Below the pieces are notes generated by a model. It was not told the DNA's origin. It saw nothing but the letters and a program-made list of their open reading frames with translations, and ran no database searches. Below are positions 15,513-24,290 of a stretch of 50,221 nucleotides of DNA, in pieces. Position 1 is the first letter of the stretch, and the number at the start of each line of letters is the position of its first letter. The position numbers were made by a program, and so were the translations under genes. Origin of the DNA: an uncultured Peptococcaceae bacterium (GTDB lineage: Bacteria; Bacillota; Peptococcia; Peptococcales; Peptococcaceae); NCBI GenBank assembly GCA_900552455.1, contig URZX01000018.1, positions 1 to 50,221 on the forward strand, in the 5' to 3' direction.

Positions 15513-15834
15513 GGGGATTATTTTATTATCTTTCCGTTTTTGCATGCATCCCTGCCGGGGGTTGTTGGCGACACAAAATAGTATTAATAAGTTGTTCTTT
15601 TATATGGTATATTAGAATATAGTCATTTTATGACAAATCTGATGCTTGGAGGCTGCCAGCGGCACGTATATATATTTGCTATGACTATTTTTGATATTAA
15701 AGTATATATTTTTCCTGTGAAATGGTGTAAGATTAGTATAGAAGTCGGATTCATTGATCTTAAAAACGCGCGCGCTGCGTGCGATTATTTTTTTAGCGAG
15801 GCGTGTCGCGGTCGCTTATTAAATAAGAAAGAAG
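15513..15834. other. AT-rich gene-free stretch upstream of the MFS gene
   Basis: About 320 bp, mostly AT-rich. A 73-codon open frame from 15630 has no ribosome site and a protein-unlike composition. I see no convincing promoter or hairpin for the MFS gene, although several TATATT-like boxes occur. An unrecognised leader RNA is possible but not supported. Confidence 0.4.
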
Positions 15835-17295
15835 ATGATGACAATGAGTGAATCGACAAATAAAGTTCAGATCGATGACGCCCATTCAAGGATATTTTTG
15901 CTCGCGATCCTTTTGTCCGGGATCGTGACCATGCTCAATACGTCGACGGTGACAATTTCTCTGCCGACCTATATGTCGGTGTTCCATGTTGACATCAACA
16001 CGGTTCAGTGGGTGGTCACCGGCTATATGCTGCCGCTTGGGATGGTCATGCCGCTGAGCGAATATCTTTGCGAGCGCTTCAGCTATCGCACGGTGTTTCT
16101 GACGGCGATGGGTGCGCTCGGCCTGTGTTCTCTGGGCTGTGCGCTTTCGATGAATTTCTTCATGCTGGTTGTTTTTCGCTTTCTCAAAGGGATCTGTGGC
16201 GGCATCATCATTCCGTCGTCGATGGCGATGATCTATCGCTATGTGCCGCGCCGCAGACAGGCAGATTATCTGGGAACGACCATGCTTTTCCAATCCTTTG
16301 GCACACTGCTGGGGCCAACCGTCGCCGGGCTGCTCCTGCAGGTGTCGAGCTGGCACGTGCTTTTCCTGATCAATCTGCCATTGGTGCTGCTTGTGCTCTG
16401 GGCAGCGAAAAAAAGCATTCCGGCAGAAGCGATCAACATGGATGTTGATAAGATCGACTTTCTCGGCTGCGGCCAGGTTTCCCTCGGCAGCGGGCTCGTT
16501 ATGCTGGCGTTTTCGATGGGCGATTCCTGGGGCTGGACGTCGGTCACATTTTGGAGTTGCGCGGTCATTGGCGTGGCGCTGGTGATTCTTTTCATCGTGC
16601 GTCAGTTCCACACCAGTCATCCGCTGCTGAATTTTGGCGTGCTGAAATACAAGGCGTTTTCTTTCGCGATGCTGGTGCAGTGTGTTATTGCGCTGACGCT
16701 TGGTATCAACGCGATCCTCTCGCAGTTTTATTTTCAGACTGGCCGCGGACTTTCGCCGGCCACGACAGGCTTGCTGCTGCTCTTTCCGTCGATCATGATG
16801 CTAGTCGGGAATGCGACGACGCTGCGGCTGCACAAGCGCGGGCTGATGAAAAGCCTGATCACAGGCGGCGTTCTCTGCGCGATCGTCGGCAATATGGGGC
16901 TGTGTAATCTCAGCCTCGAAAGCAATCTTGTGTTTGTTCTGGCCTGCTTTGGGATGCGATTTTTCGGGATCTCAATGGCACAGATGCCGCTGACCAATTA
17001 CGGCCTTGGTGCTGTACCGCGTGAGCTGTCCGGCCATGCGTCGTCCCTCTTCAATTGGGGCAAGCAGCTTGTTCAGACGGTGTCGACGAACATTCTCACT
17101 GTGCTCCTGAGTATGAACATGACGCGCTACTATCTCGCTGCCGGACACAGCGGCGAACCCATCGAAGGAACAATGGCTTACCGTGAAGCGGCGGTAGAGG
17201 CGGTTAATACGGACTATGTTTACATCGCGTTTTTCCTTGTGATCGCGTTGATTTGCACGTTCTTCATCCGCTCTTCGAAGCAAAAAGAAAAATAA
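15835..17295 (+). CDS. MFS drug exporter, DHA2 (EmrB/QacA) family
   Basis: A 486-aa, roughly 14-span major facilitator protein, probably a proton-driven exporter of toxic compounds. Family motifs include VQWVVTGYMLPLGMVMPLS near the second helix, the intracellular loop LCERFSYRTVF (motif A-like) and FLKGICGGIIIPSSMAMIYR with LGTTMLFQSFGTLLGPTVAG (motif C-like Gly/Pro region). Three ATGs (15835, 15838, 15844) are possible with only a weak ribosome site; the first is given. It is monocistronic and followed by a strong hairpin. The substrate is unknown. Confidence 0.88.
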   Translation: MMTMSESTNKVQIDDAHSRIFLLAILLSGIVTMLNTSTVTISLPTYMSVFHVDINTVQWVVTGYMLPLGMVMPLSEYLCERFSYRTVFLTAMGALGLCSLGCALSMNFFMLVVFRFLKGICGGIIIPSSMAMIYRYVPRRRQADYLGTTMLFQSFGTLLGPTVAGLLLQVSSWHVLFLINLPLVLLVLWAAKKSIPAEAINMDVDKIDFLGCGQVSLGSGLVMLAFSMGDSWGWTSVTFWSCAVIGVALVILFIVRQFHTSHPLLNFGVLKYKAFSFAMLVQCVIALTLGINAILSQFYFQTGRGLSPATTGLLLLFPSIMMLVGNATTLRLHKRGLMKSLITGGVLCAIVGNMGLCNLSLESNLVFVLACFGMRFFGISMAQMPLTNYGLGAVPRELSGHASSLFNWGKQLVQTVSTNILTVLLSMNMTRYYLAAGHSGEPIEGTMAYREAAVEAVNTDYVYIAFFLVIALICTFFIRSSKQKEK

Positions 17296-17301
17296 AATAA
17301 T

Positions 17302-17341
17302 GACGGCCGATCTGCTGAAATCATTCAGCGGATCGGCCGTC
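17302..17341. terminator. Bidirectional terminator between the MFS gene and the ABC exporter
   Basis: A long near-perfect stem: GACGGCCGATC-T-GCTGAA pairs with TTCAGC-G-GATCGGCCGTC around a 4-nt loop. On the minus strand it is followed by ATTATTTTATTTTTC, so it mainly ends the ABC exporter transcript. Confidence 0.85.
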
Positions 17342-17366
17342 GTCGTTAATCGCAGAAAGCTTTTCT

Positions 17367-19130
17367 TTACAATTGTCGCTCGGCGGTGCCGGTGTAGCTT
17401 GTGTACAAGCGATGGTAATAGCCGCGCTGCGCGAGGAGCTCGCTGTGGCTGCCGGATTCGACGAGCTGACCATGCTTCATGACGAGGATGTAGTCGGCGT
17501 CGCGAATGGTGGACAGGCGGTGCGCGATGATGAGCATGGTCTTTTCGCGTCGCAGCTTGGCGAAGGCCTGCTGCACCTGTTTTTCTGTGTAAGAATCGAG
17601 GGAGGAGGTGGCTTCGTCGAGAATGAGAATGTCGTTGTCGCTCAGAAGGGCACGGGTGATGGCCAAAAGCTGGCGCTGTCCCTGCGAAAGAATGCTGCCC
17701 TGGTTGTGGAGAATGGTGTCGTAGCCCTGGGGCAGCGTTTGGACGACCGGATCAAAGCCACTTTCCTGGCAGGCGCGGATGACGGCGTCGCGGCTGACGT
17801 CAGGCTTGCCGAAGCGAATGTTGTCGAGGATGCTGGCATCGAAGAGCATGGGCTGCTGTGGCATGACGCCGATGTGGCGATGGATCTCGTCAAGAGGGAT
17901 CTGCGCAAGATCTGTGCCGCCAATGGTGATACGTCCTTGCTGCGGCAGGTAGTAGCTGAGGAGAAGATTGGTCAGCGTGGTCTTGCCAGCGCCAGTGGCG
18001 CCAACGATGGCGATGGTCTGGCGTGCAGGAATGGTGGTGGTGATATCGCGGAGCACGGGCGTGTCGTCGTAGCTGAAATGCACATGCTCAAAACGGATGC
18101 TGTGATCCTGCGGGAAGGAAGCTGGTCGCTCGCTGCCGAGCGCTTCGCGCTCAGTCGGCGCATCGAGCACGCCGAAAATGCGCGCCGAAGCAGAGACGGT
18201 TGCCTGAAAGGCGTTGAAAACCTGAGCGAGCTGATTCAGCGGCGTGGCGAAGCGGCGCATGTAAAGCAGGAAGGTGAAGAGCGTACCGATCGTGAGGGCG
18301 TCGCCGCGCACAATGGAAAGGCCGCCGACGATGGCGATGATGACGTACACGAGCTGGTTGATGAAGGTCATCACCGGCGCCATCACAGAGGAGGTCTGTG
18401 CAGCGGCGTAGGTTGTGCAAACGCGGTCAGATTCAGCACGAAACTGCGCAAGATTGCGGTCGCGGTAATCGAAGAGGGTGAGCATATTCTGCGCTGAGAG
18501 ATGTTCTTCGATGTAGGTGTTGAGGCTGCCGAGGCTGCGCTGGTAATTGGCGAAGAGCCTTTTGGAAATGCGCGAGACAATGGCTGTGAGAATGAAGAAC
18601 AGCGGAAAAACGATGGCAGCCCAGAGCGTCAGTCGTGTCGAAAGCAGCGCCATGGCGATGAAGGTGCCGATGACGTTGACAACGGCTTCGACAACGGAGG
18701 TGAGATTGTCAGAGAAGGAGGTGTTGATCTGGTCGATGTCGTTGGTCATGCGGCTCATGAGATCTCCTGTCGTGTGGGCGTCGAAATAGGTCATCGGCAG
18801 ATCGGTCATCTTGCTGAAGAGGGCGCTGCGCAGATCATTTGCCAGCCGCTGGCCGACAATGGCCATGGTGTAGATCTGGATCAGCGTGACAACAGAGATG
18901 GCAGCAAAAAGAACGATCAACAGCAGTGCATTTGGCCAGAAAACGCTTGCCGGCGCATCTGCGAGGATGAGGTCGCAGGTGGCGCCGACGCGCTCCATGG
19001 CAAAGAGCATGATCGCCGAGACAGATGCGCTCATTAATATCGAGAGAAACAGATAGCCGCTGTTCGGCCGGATAACCTGCCAGAGACGCGCCAGCGTCTG
19101 GCTTGTGGTGAGCGTTTGGGAATCAGTCAT
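17367..19130 (-). CDS. Heterodimeric ABC exporter subunit, consensus ATPase site
   Basis: A 587-aa half-transporter with six N-terminal membrane helices (residues about 20-310) and a C-terminal ATPase. Walker A is GATGAGKTT and Walker B ends LILDEATSSLD, with the catalytic Glu present. The signature is LSQGQ rather than LSGGQ. In exporters of the BmrCD/TM287-288 type this variant signature belongs to the subunit whose partner has the degenerate catalytic residue, and that is what the neighbouring gene shows. It overlaps the upstream partner gene by 8 nt. It probably exports lipophilic drugs or a peptide; the substrate is not readable. Confidence 0.92.
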   Translation of the reverse strand: MTDSQTLTTSQTLARLWQVIRPNSGYLFLSILMSASVSAIMLFAMERVGATCDLILADAPASVFWPNALLLIVLFAAISVVTLIQIYTMAIVGQRLANDLRSALFSKMTDLPMTYFDAHTTGDLMSRMTNDIDQINTSFSDNLTSVVEAVVNVIGTFIAMALLSTRLTLWAAIVFPLFFILTAIVSRISKRLFANYQRSLGSLNTYIEEHLSAQNMLTLFDYRDRNLAQFRAESDRVCTTYAAAQTSSVMAPVMTFINQLVYVIIAIVGGLSIVRGDALTIGTLFTFLLYMRRFATPLNQLAQVFNAFQATVSASARIFGVLDAPTEREALGSERPASFPQDHSIRFEHVHFSYDDTPVLRDITTTIPARQTIAIVGATGAGKTTLTNLLLSYYLPQQGRITIGGTDLAQIPLDEIHRHIGVMPQQPMLFDASILDNIRFGKPDVSRDAVIRACQESGFDPVVQTLPQGYDTILHNQGSILSQGQRQLLAITRALLSDNDILILDEATSSLDSYTEKQVQQAFAKLRREKTMLIIAHRLSTIRDADYILVMKHGQLVESGSHSELLAQRGYYHRLYTSYTGTAERQL

Positions 19131-20835
19131 CGTGGAGCGCCTCCTCTATGAGCTGGTCTGAAAGGATCATTTCGTAAAGTGGATGGTCGCGCAGAAGTTC
19201 AGCGTGACTGCCGCGCGCGACAATGCGTCCGTGGTCGAAAACAAAGATCGTGTCGCATTGTCGCAGGGTGGAAAGTCGCTGCGAAACGATGATCTGTGTC
19301 TGCGGGCGCAGAGCGTCGAGATGGGTGAAAAATGCGTGCTCGGTTTCATGATCGAGGGCGCTGGTGCTGTCGTCAAGCATGAGGATGTGTGGCTTCAGCG
19401 CGAGAATGCGCGCGATGGACAGGCGCTGCTTCTGTCCGCCGGAGAGATCGTGGCCGCGCTGTAAAATGGCACGCTCTACAGAGCCTTCATCTGTCTGGTA
19501 GAGCTCTGTCGCCATGGCGTCGTCTAAAGCGGTGGTCATTTCTTCCAGAGAAAGATCTTCCCGGGCCAACAGCAGATTGTCGCGGATCGTGCCGGCGAGG
19601 ATCGTGGCGCGCTGCTGTACGTAGCCAATATTTGTCTGTAGCCACTGGCGTGGTACATGGGCCAGCGGTACGCCGGCGTAGAAAATGTGGTCGGAAGTGC
19701 TGGCGAGCAGTCCGGCAAGGGCGTCGAGAAAAAGCGATTTGCCCGAGCCTGGCAATCCGACGATGCCGACACGTTGGCCATAGGGAATGGTGCAACTGAT
19801 GTCGTCGAGCTGATCGTTCGTTGTGCCTGGAAATCGGTAGCGCAGATGGTCGCAGGTGATGTCCCAGCCTGTTGGTGTTTCTGGAGCCTGCACAGGTTGA
19901 GCTTCCTGCATGGCGAGCACTTCCTCGATGCGAGTGACGGAGGCGCTGGCGCGGGTCATCATTGTGAGCACGCCGGAAGCGCGGGTGACACAGCCGAGGA
20001 TCTGCATCGAGTAGGAGATGAAGGCGATGAGCTTACCGATGTCACTCACGAAGCCGAAAAAACCGAGGCAGAGCACACAGGCGATCGCTTCGTTGAAGAT
20101 GATCATCGATGTCGGCGCGACCAGACTGAATCGTTTTTGGATCGCGAGATTCAGCTCAAGCAGGCGATCGTTCCAGACGCGAAAACGCTCGATGATCTCG
20201 TTGGCTGCGCTGGCAGCGCGGATCGTCAGCATGCCGATGAGCATTTCCTGGGCGTGGAGGTTGATGCGGTCGATGGCTTCCTGGATCTTTGGAAAATAGC
20301 GCGCGGAAAAACGCACATAGAAGCCAATATTGAGACAGAGGAGCGGCACAGTGACAATGTAGGTCAGCGAGAGGTCAGGGCTCAGCTGGATCGAAAGCAC
20401 CAGGCCCATGACAAACGAGATCGGCAGCCCGATCGCGACGCGCTGGACCATCAGGAACATATTCTGGATCTGCAGCACGTCATTGGACAGGCGCGTGATC
20501 AGCGTGGAGGCGCTGATCGTGTTAAACGATTCGTAAGGCAGAGAGAGGATGTGGTGATAGAGCGTTTCACGCAAATAGCGGCCGATCTGTGCCGCCGCAT
20601 TTGCTGAGAGACGATAGGCCACAATGCTGGCAGCGAGACTCAGTGTGATGATGGCGAGCATCGCAAGGCCAGTGTGTTCGATGACAGCCGCATTTCTCGG
20701 TGTGACGCCATCGTCGATGAGAATCTGCAAGAGCCAGGGGATCATGAGATCGCAGATGAGGCTCACTGACATGCACAGCACGCTGACAGCAAGCGCCCAA
20801 CGGTAGCGGCGGATGCAGTTGAGAATGAGAGACAT
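19123..20835 (-). CDS. Heterodimeric ABC exporter subunit, degenerate ATPase site
   Basis: A 570-aa half-transporter with six membrane helices and a C-terminal ATPase. Walker A is GLPGSGKS and the signature the consensus LSGGQ, but Walker B ends LMLDDSTSALD: the catalytic Glu is replaced by Asp, as in the degenerate site of BmrC/TM287-like subunits. The frame is open to 21012 through the tRNA gene, but AGGAG lies 7 nt before ATG 20835, where the membrane domain begins. It is first in a two-gene operon with the 587-aa partner. Confidence 0.92.
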   Translation of the reverse strand: MSLILNCIRRYRWALAVSVLCMSVSLICDLMIPWLLQILIDDGVTPRNAAVIEHTGLAMLAIITLSLAASIVAYRLSANAAAQIGRYLRETLYHHILSLPYESFNTISASTLITRLSNDVLQIQNMFLMVQRVAIGLPISFVMGLVLSIQLSPDLSLTYIVTVPLLCLNIGFYVRFSARYFPKIQEAIDRINLHAQEMLIGMLTIRAASAANEIIERFRVWNDRLLELNLAIQKRFSLVAPTSMIIFNEAIACVLCLGFFGFVSDIGKLIAFISYSMQILGCVTRASGVLTMMTRASASVTRIEEVLAMQEAQPVQAPETPTGWDITCDHLRYRFPGTTNDQLDDISCTIPYGQRVGIVGLPGSGKSLFLDALAGLLASTSDHIFYAGVPLAHVPRQWLQTNIGYVQQRATILAGTIRDNLLLAREDLSLEEMTTALDDAMATELYQTDEGSVERAILQRGHDLSGGQKQRLSIARILALKPHILMLDDSTSALDHETEHAFFTHLDALRPQTQIIVSQRLSTLRQCDTIFVFDHGRIVARGSHAELLRDHPLYEMILSDQLIEEALHDD

Positions 20836-20913
20836 AGGCGCGCTCCTTTCTGAGAAATTTAGAAAAATGATCAGTGAAAATGGATGCTTTGTGCCAGACA
20901 GAGCGCCTGCGCA

Positions 20914-20938
20914 CAAAAAAAGGGCCGACAGGGCCCTT
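20914..20938 (-). terminator. Terminator after tRNA-Arg
   Basis: On the minus strand AAGGGCC, a 5-nt loop and GGCCCTT followed by five more T residues, just past the tRNA 3' end. Confidence 0.85.
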
Positions 20939-20954
20939 CTATATATGAAATAAA

Positions 20955-21026
20955 CACGCCTGACAGGAGTCGAACCTGCGCACCCGCCTCCGGAGGGCGG
21001 CGCTCTATCCACTGAGCTACAGGCGT
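20955..21026 (-). tRNA. tRNA-Arg (anticodon CCG)
   Basis: A complete cloverleaf on the minus strand: acceptor ACGCCTG/CAGGCGT, D-stem GCTC/GAGC, anticodon stem CCGCC/GGCGG around loop CTCCGGA (anticodon CCG, reads CGG), T-stem GCAGG/CCTGT with loop TTCGACT, and discriminator G. CCA is not encoded. It stands alone between the ABC exporter genes and the amino-acid transporter. Confidence 0.95.
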
Positions 21027-21133
21027 ATGCGACCCGTTTTCGGGTACAGAAATCAGTATAGCGGATTCTCGCGGATTTGTAAAATAAAATGTCATTAAAA
21101 ATGAAGATTTATGCTGAAGGTCTGTAATTCTGC

Positions 21134-21162
21134 TTGCATTCAGTGCTTTACTATGGTAAACT
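21134..21162 (+). promoter_or_regulatory. Promoter of the amino-acid binding-protein gene
   Basis: TTGCAT (21134-21139), a 17-bp spacer and TAAACT (21157-21162), about 80 bp before the ATG. A short palindrome ACCATGGT covers 21167-21174. Confidence 0.55.
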
Positions 21163-21246
21163 GCTACCATGGTTAAGAAATGGTCAGCGTGTGCCTTATA
21201 GGGTAATGGGCGGGCCAGATGAAAGAAAAAACGGGAGGGTTCCGAA

Positions 21247-22188
21247 ATGAAATTTAAGAAACTCGTATCTGTTACGCTCGTAGCAGTGCTCGCACTTGGT
21301 GTCGTCGGCTGTGGCGGCGGCTCGGATGAAGCAGCAAGTTCCGCAGCCTCCGATGCGAACGTCACCCAGATCGAAGCAGAAAATCCTTGGGAAGCGACTG
21401 TCAAAGGCGACGGCTCGCTTGATCGCGTCAAAGAAGCTGGTGTCATCAAAGCCGGCCTCGATGATTCCTACCCACCAATGGGCTACCACGATGCTGAGAC
21501 CGACGAGATCATCGGTTTTGACGTCGACATGGCCAACGCCATCGGCGAAAAGCTCGGCGTTGAATTTGAATTTGTTCCAGCCGACTGGAATGCGATCATC
21601 GCTTCTCTGCAGACTGGCAAATTCGACACCATCATCAGCGGCATGAACATGTGGGACAGCCGCGTTGAAGAAGTCAACTATGTGCCATACGGCGTCGCTG
21701 ACCAGTACATTCTCGTGCTCAACGAAAATGTAGAAGATGGTATGGACGACATCGAATATTACAAAGACAAAGTCATCGGTACCCAGCTCGGTTCCACCGC
21801 TGCGAAGGATCTCCAGGCAGCAGGCTTTGTGGAAGGGGAAAACCTCACCCTCTACAAGACCTTCCCAGAGATCACCGTTGACCTTGACAACGGTCGCATC
21901 GACGCGCTCGCTATTGACAGCTTCGGTTCTGTAGAACTTCTGGAAAGCGGCAAATACACCCACGTTGGCGACGTACCTTCCAGCGAAGGGAAGCAGGCCA
22001 ACCAGATCGGTATCGCCCTCTCCAAGGAAGACGGCGATCTGCAGCTGGCCATCCAGAAAGCTGTTGACGAGCTCCTCGTTGATGGCACCATGAAAGAAAT
22101 CTCCATGAAATGGATCGGCATGGACATCACCGAATCTCTCGTTCCTGACGCACAAGCACGTCTGGATGCAAACGCCTACGGCGAATAA
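21247..22188 (+). CDS. Amino-acid ABC transporter substrate-binding lipoprotein
   Basis: A 313-aa class-F periplasmic-type binding protein. Signal peptide and lipobox VVGC (Cys22), then a Ser/Ala linker and the family core VIKAGLDDSYPPMGYHD, IIGFDVDMANAIGEKLG and WNAIIASLQTGKFDTIISGM. This is the polar amino acid type; Gln, His, Arg or cystine cannot be told apart here. GGGAGGG precedes the ATG. The permease follows 221 bp later, after an inverted-repeat element. No ATPase gene is nearby. Confidence 0.9.
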   Translation: MKFKKLVSVTLVAVLALGVVGCGGGSDEAASSAASDANVTQIEAENPWEATVKGDGSLDRVKEAGVIKAGLDDSYPPMGYHDAETDEIIGFDVDMANAIGEKLGVEFEFVPADWNAIIASLQTGKFDTIISGMNMWDSRVEEVNYVPYGVADQYILVLNENVEDGMDDIEYYKDKVIGTQLGSTAAKDLQAAGFVEGENLTLYKTFPEITVDLDNGRIDALAIDSFGSVELLESGKYTHVGDVPSSEGKQANQIGIALSKEDGDLQLAIQKAVDELLVDGTMKEISMKWIGMDITESLVPDAQARLDANAYGE

Positions 22189-22212
22189 TTTAAATGATAA
22201 ATGCAAAATGAG

Positions 22213-22370
22213 TAATGATTAATGGTTGAAAGCTTTGCCCCGGTAGGGGCAAAGCCAGGAAAAATTTTCCGGCCATGCGCAAGTTTGCGAATAGATCAAA
22301 AAGGCTAGAGTCAGACGACGCGTCAGCGGCGCTCTGTCTCTAGCCATCCTTCATTTCTCATTAATCATTA
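22213..22370. repeat. Inverted-repeat-bounded intergenic element
   Basis: A 158-bp stretch between the binding-protein and permease genes, bounded by a perfect 12-bp inverted repeat (TAATGATTAATG / CATTAATCATTA). Inside are two strong hairpins: GCTTTGCCCC/GGGGCAAAGC (22232-22255) and GGCTAGAG/CTCTAGCC (22303-22345). It looks like a small MITE- or REP-like element. Its hairpins could also limit read-through into the permease gene. Confidence 0.55.
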
Positions 22371-22409
22371 ATAATTAATCATTAGATAAGGAAGGTTGTT
22401 TTAAGAAGT

Positions 22410-23096
22410 ATGAGTAGCATGTTATTAGGGGCTGTTGACTGGGATTGGGACGTTATTATCCAGACACTGCCTTATCTCCTGAAAGCGACGATCACAACGA
22501 TCGAGCTGGCAGTGATCAGCATTTTCTTCGGGCTGATCATCGGGCTGATCATCGCTCTGATGAAGATCTCCAGCATCAAAATCTTCAACATCGTTGGGTC
22601 GCTCTACACCTGGATTTTCCGCGGGATTCCGCTGATGGTGCAATTGTTTTTGATCTATTTCGGTTTGTCTGCAGCGCTGGGCATCGATCTTGACAGTTTC
22701 ACGGCGGCCATCATCGGTATCAGTATCTGCGGTGGCGCCTATATCGCAGAGATCATCCGCTCCGGCATTCTCTCCATCGACAACGGCCAGATGGAAGCAG
22801 CGCTGTCCCTCGGCATGAATCGCCGCATGGCCATGCAGAAGATCATCATTCCACAGACCTATCGCCGACTGATCCCGCCGCTCGGCAATGAGTTCATCAA
22901 CCTCATCAAGGATACTGCGCTGGCTTCCGCCATCACTGTGACAGACCTCCTACGCACAGCGCAGATTTATTCCGGCTCCCTCTACAAGCCATTTGAAATG
23001 TATGTCACCGCGGCTGTGATCTATCTGATCCTGATCACTGTCATCACGACACTGCTCAGCTTTGTGGAACGCCGCCTGGCACAAAAAGGTTTTTAA
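22410..23096 (+). CDS. Amino-acid ABC transporter permease (HisM family)
   Basis: A 228-aa inner-membrane permease with the family features TIELAVISIFFGLIIGLIIA, FRGIPLMVQLFLIYFG and the EAA loop EAALSLGMNRRMAMQKIIIP. It belongs with the lipoprotein at 21247. The next gene (ispE) starts 20 bp downstream, so the usual ATPase gene is missing and must be elsewhere or shared. Confidence 0.92.
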   Translation: MSSMLLGAVDWDWDVIIQTLPYLLKATITTIELAVISIFFGLIIGLIIALMKISSIKIFNIVGSLYTWIFRGIPLMVQLFLIYFGLSAALGIDLDSFTAAIIGISICGGAYIAEIIRSGILSIDNGQMEAALSLGMNRRMAMQKIIIPQTYRRLIPPLGNEFINLIKDTALASAITVTDLLRTAQIYSGSLYKPFEMYVTAAVIYLILITVITTLLSFVERRLAQKGF

Positions 23097-23116
23097 GTGA
23101 AGGGCAGGGAGAAATA

Positions 23117-24001
23117 ATGCACGTTACCGTTAAAGCTTTTGGTAAGATCAATATTTTTCTCGATGTCGTCGGCAAGCGGGAAGATGGCTATCACGAAGTC
23201 AAGATGATCATGCAGTCTGTACGTCTGCATGATGTGATCGAGATCGCGCGCGCCGACGAAAATGCTGTATTCACAGATTCGCTCTACGTACCGAATAACC
23301 GCAACAATCTCGCCATGCGCGCTGCGCTGCTTTTGCAGGAGGAGACCGACATGCCACAGGTTTCCATCCGCATCAAAAAGAACATCCCGGTTTCGGCAGG
23401 CATGGCCGGTGGCTCCAGTGACGCCGCCGCTGTGCTCGTTGGCTGCAATCAGCTCTTCGATCTCGGCCTCAGCGAGCAGGCGCTCATGCGTCTCGGCGCT
23501 GAGATCGGTTCCGATGTGCCATTCTGCGTGCGTGGTGGAACGGCCATTGCTGAAGGACGCGGCGAGCGCATTCGTTCGCTGCCGGAGCTGCCGAAGATGC
23601 ACGTCGTGCTTGTGCGTGCCGATTACGGCGTTTCCACAGCCTCAGTCTACAAGGCGATCCTGCCAACAGATCTGCATCCGCAAAAAGCGCGCTTTGCCGA
23701 GCTCCTTGACGCGATCCGCGCTGGCGATACGCCGTTTGTCGAGCGCCATCTCTACAACGCGTTGGAGGCGCCAAGCTTCCGCGTGGAGCCGCGCACAGAG
23801 GCGCGCAAAAAACGTCTGCTCGAGCACGGCGCTGAGCACGTGCTGATGAGCGGCAGCGGTCCAACGCTTTTCGGGCTTTACGCCACAGAGCACGCTGCCT
23901 GGGAAAATTTCAAGAAGATCAGAACCCTCTTCCCGAATGTCTATCTCACGTCCACCTGCAGCGCCGATCTCGTTCGTTCAGGCGTCCAAATTGAAAACTG
24001 A
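23117..24001 (+). CDS. ispE: 4-diphosphocytidyl-2-C-methyl-D-erythritol kinase IspE
   Basis: A 294-aa GHMP kinase of the MEP isoprenoid pathway. N-terminal KAFGKINIFLDVVGKREDGYHEV and the ATP-binding PVSAGMAGGSSDAAAVL are diagnostic; the C-terminal GHMP motif is MSGSGPTLFGLYA. AGGGAG precedes the ATG. It is followed by a strong terminator. Confidence 0.95.
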   Translation: MHVTVKAFGKINIFLDVVGKREDGYHEVKMIMQSVRLHDVIEIARADENAVFTDSLYVPNNRNNLAMRAALLLQEETDMPQVSIRIKKNIPVSAGMAGGSSDAAAVLVGCNQLFDLGLSEQALMRLGAEIGSDVPFCVRGGTAIAEGRGERIRSLPELPKMHVVLVRADYGVSTASVYKAILPTDLHPQKARFAELLDAIRAGDTPFVERHLYNALEAPSFRVEPRTEARKKRLLEHGAEHVLMSGSGPTLFGLYATEHAAWENFKKIRTLFPNVYLTSTCSADLVRSGVQIEN

Positions 24002-24027
24002 TCGTCAGAGCTTTGGCGACAATCGTT

Positions 24028-24078
24028 CGCAGCCTGTCAGAAATGCTTCTGAAACGCATTTCCGGCAGGTTGCGTTTT
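24028..24078 (+). terminator. ispE terminator
   Basis: A long interrupted stem (CGCAGCCTG...GAAATGC with GCATTTC...CAGGTTGCG) followed by TTTTGTTTG. Confidence 0.8.
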
Positions 24079-24093
24079 GTTTGTGCCAGCACT

Positions 24094-24122
24094 TTGTTAT
24101 TTCAAGCGACTCATGGTATAAT
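24094..24122 (+). promoter_or_regulatory. Upstream promoter of glmU (P1)
   Basis: TTGTTA (24094-24099), a 17-bp spacer and TATAAT (24117-24122), with TGG just before the -10 box. The -10 region TGGTATAATAAAC is repeated 133 bp downstream. Confidence 0.65.
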
Positions 24123-24227
24123 AAACGGTGGAAATATTATCGCAGAGCAATGAAATCCTAGAGCGCTCTCGTCGGAGGACGCTTCCCTTGAAGAGCACAT
24201 GGAAAATTCGGAATTTCATTTTACCTA

Positions 24228-24255
24228 TTGTGCTGGGGGCGCTCTCTGGTATAAT
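24228..24255 (+). promoter_or_regulatory. Downstream promoter of glmU (P2)
   Basis: TTGTGC (24228-24233), a 16-bp spacer and TATAAT (24250-24255). TGGTATAATAAAC followed by a T/G position and GTGGAA matches P1. The leader from P2 is about 30 nt. Confidence 0.65.
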
Positions 24256-24290
24256 AAACTGTGGAATAAATTTGTATCGTGGAGGTTGGG

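Noticed and set aside
15630..15851. 73-codon open frame upstream of the MFS gene
   Set aside because: No ribosome site and no protein-like pattern; it runs into the MFS start.
20836..21012. N-terminal extension of the ABC exporter gene to 21012
   Set aside because: It would run through the tRNA-Arg gene and its terminator; AGGAG and the membrane domain point to ATG 20835.
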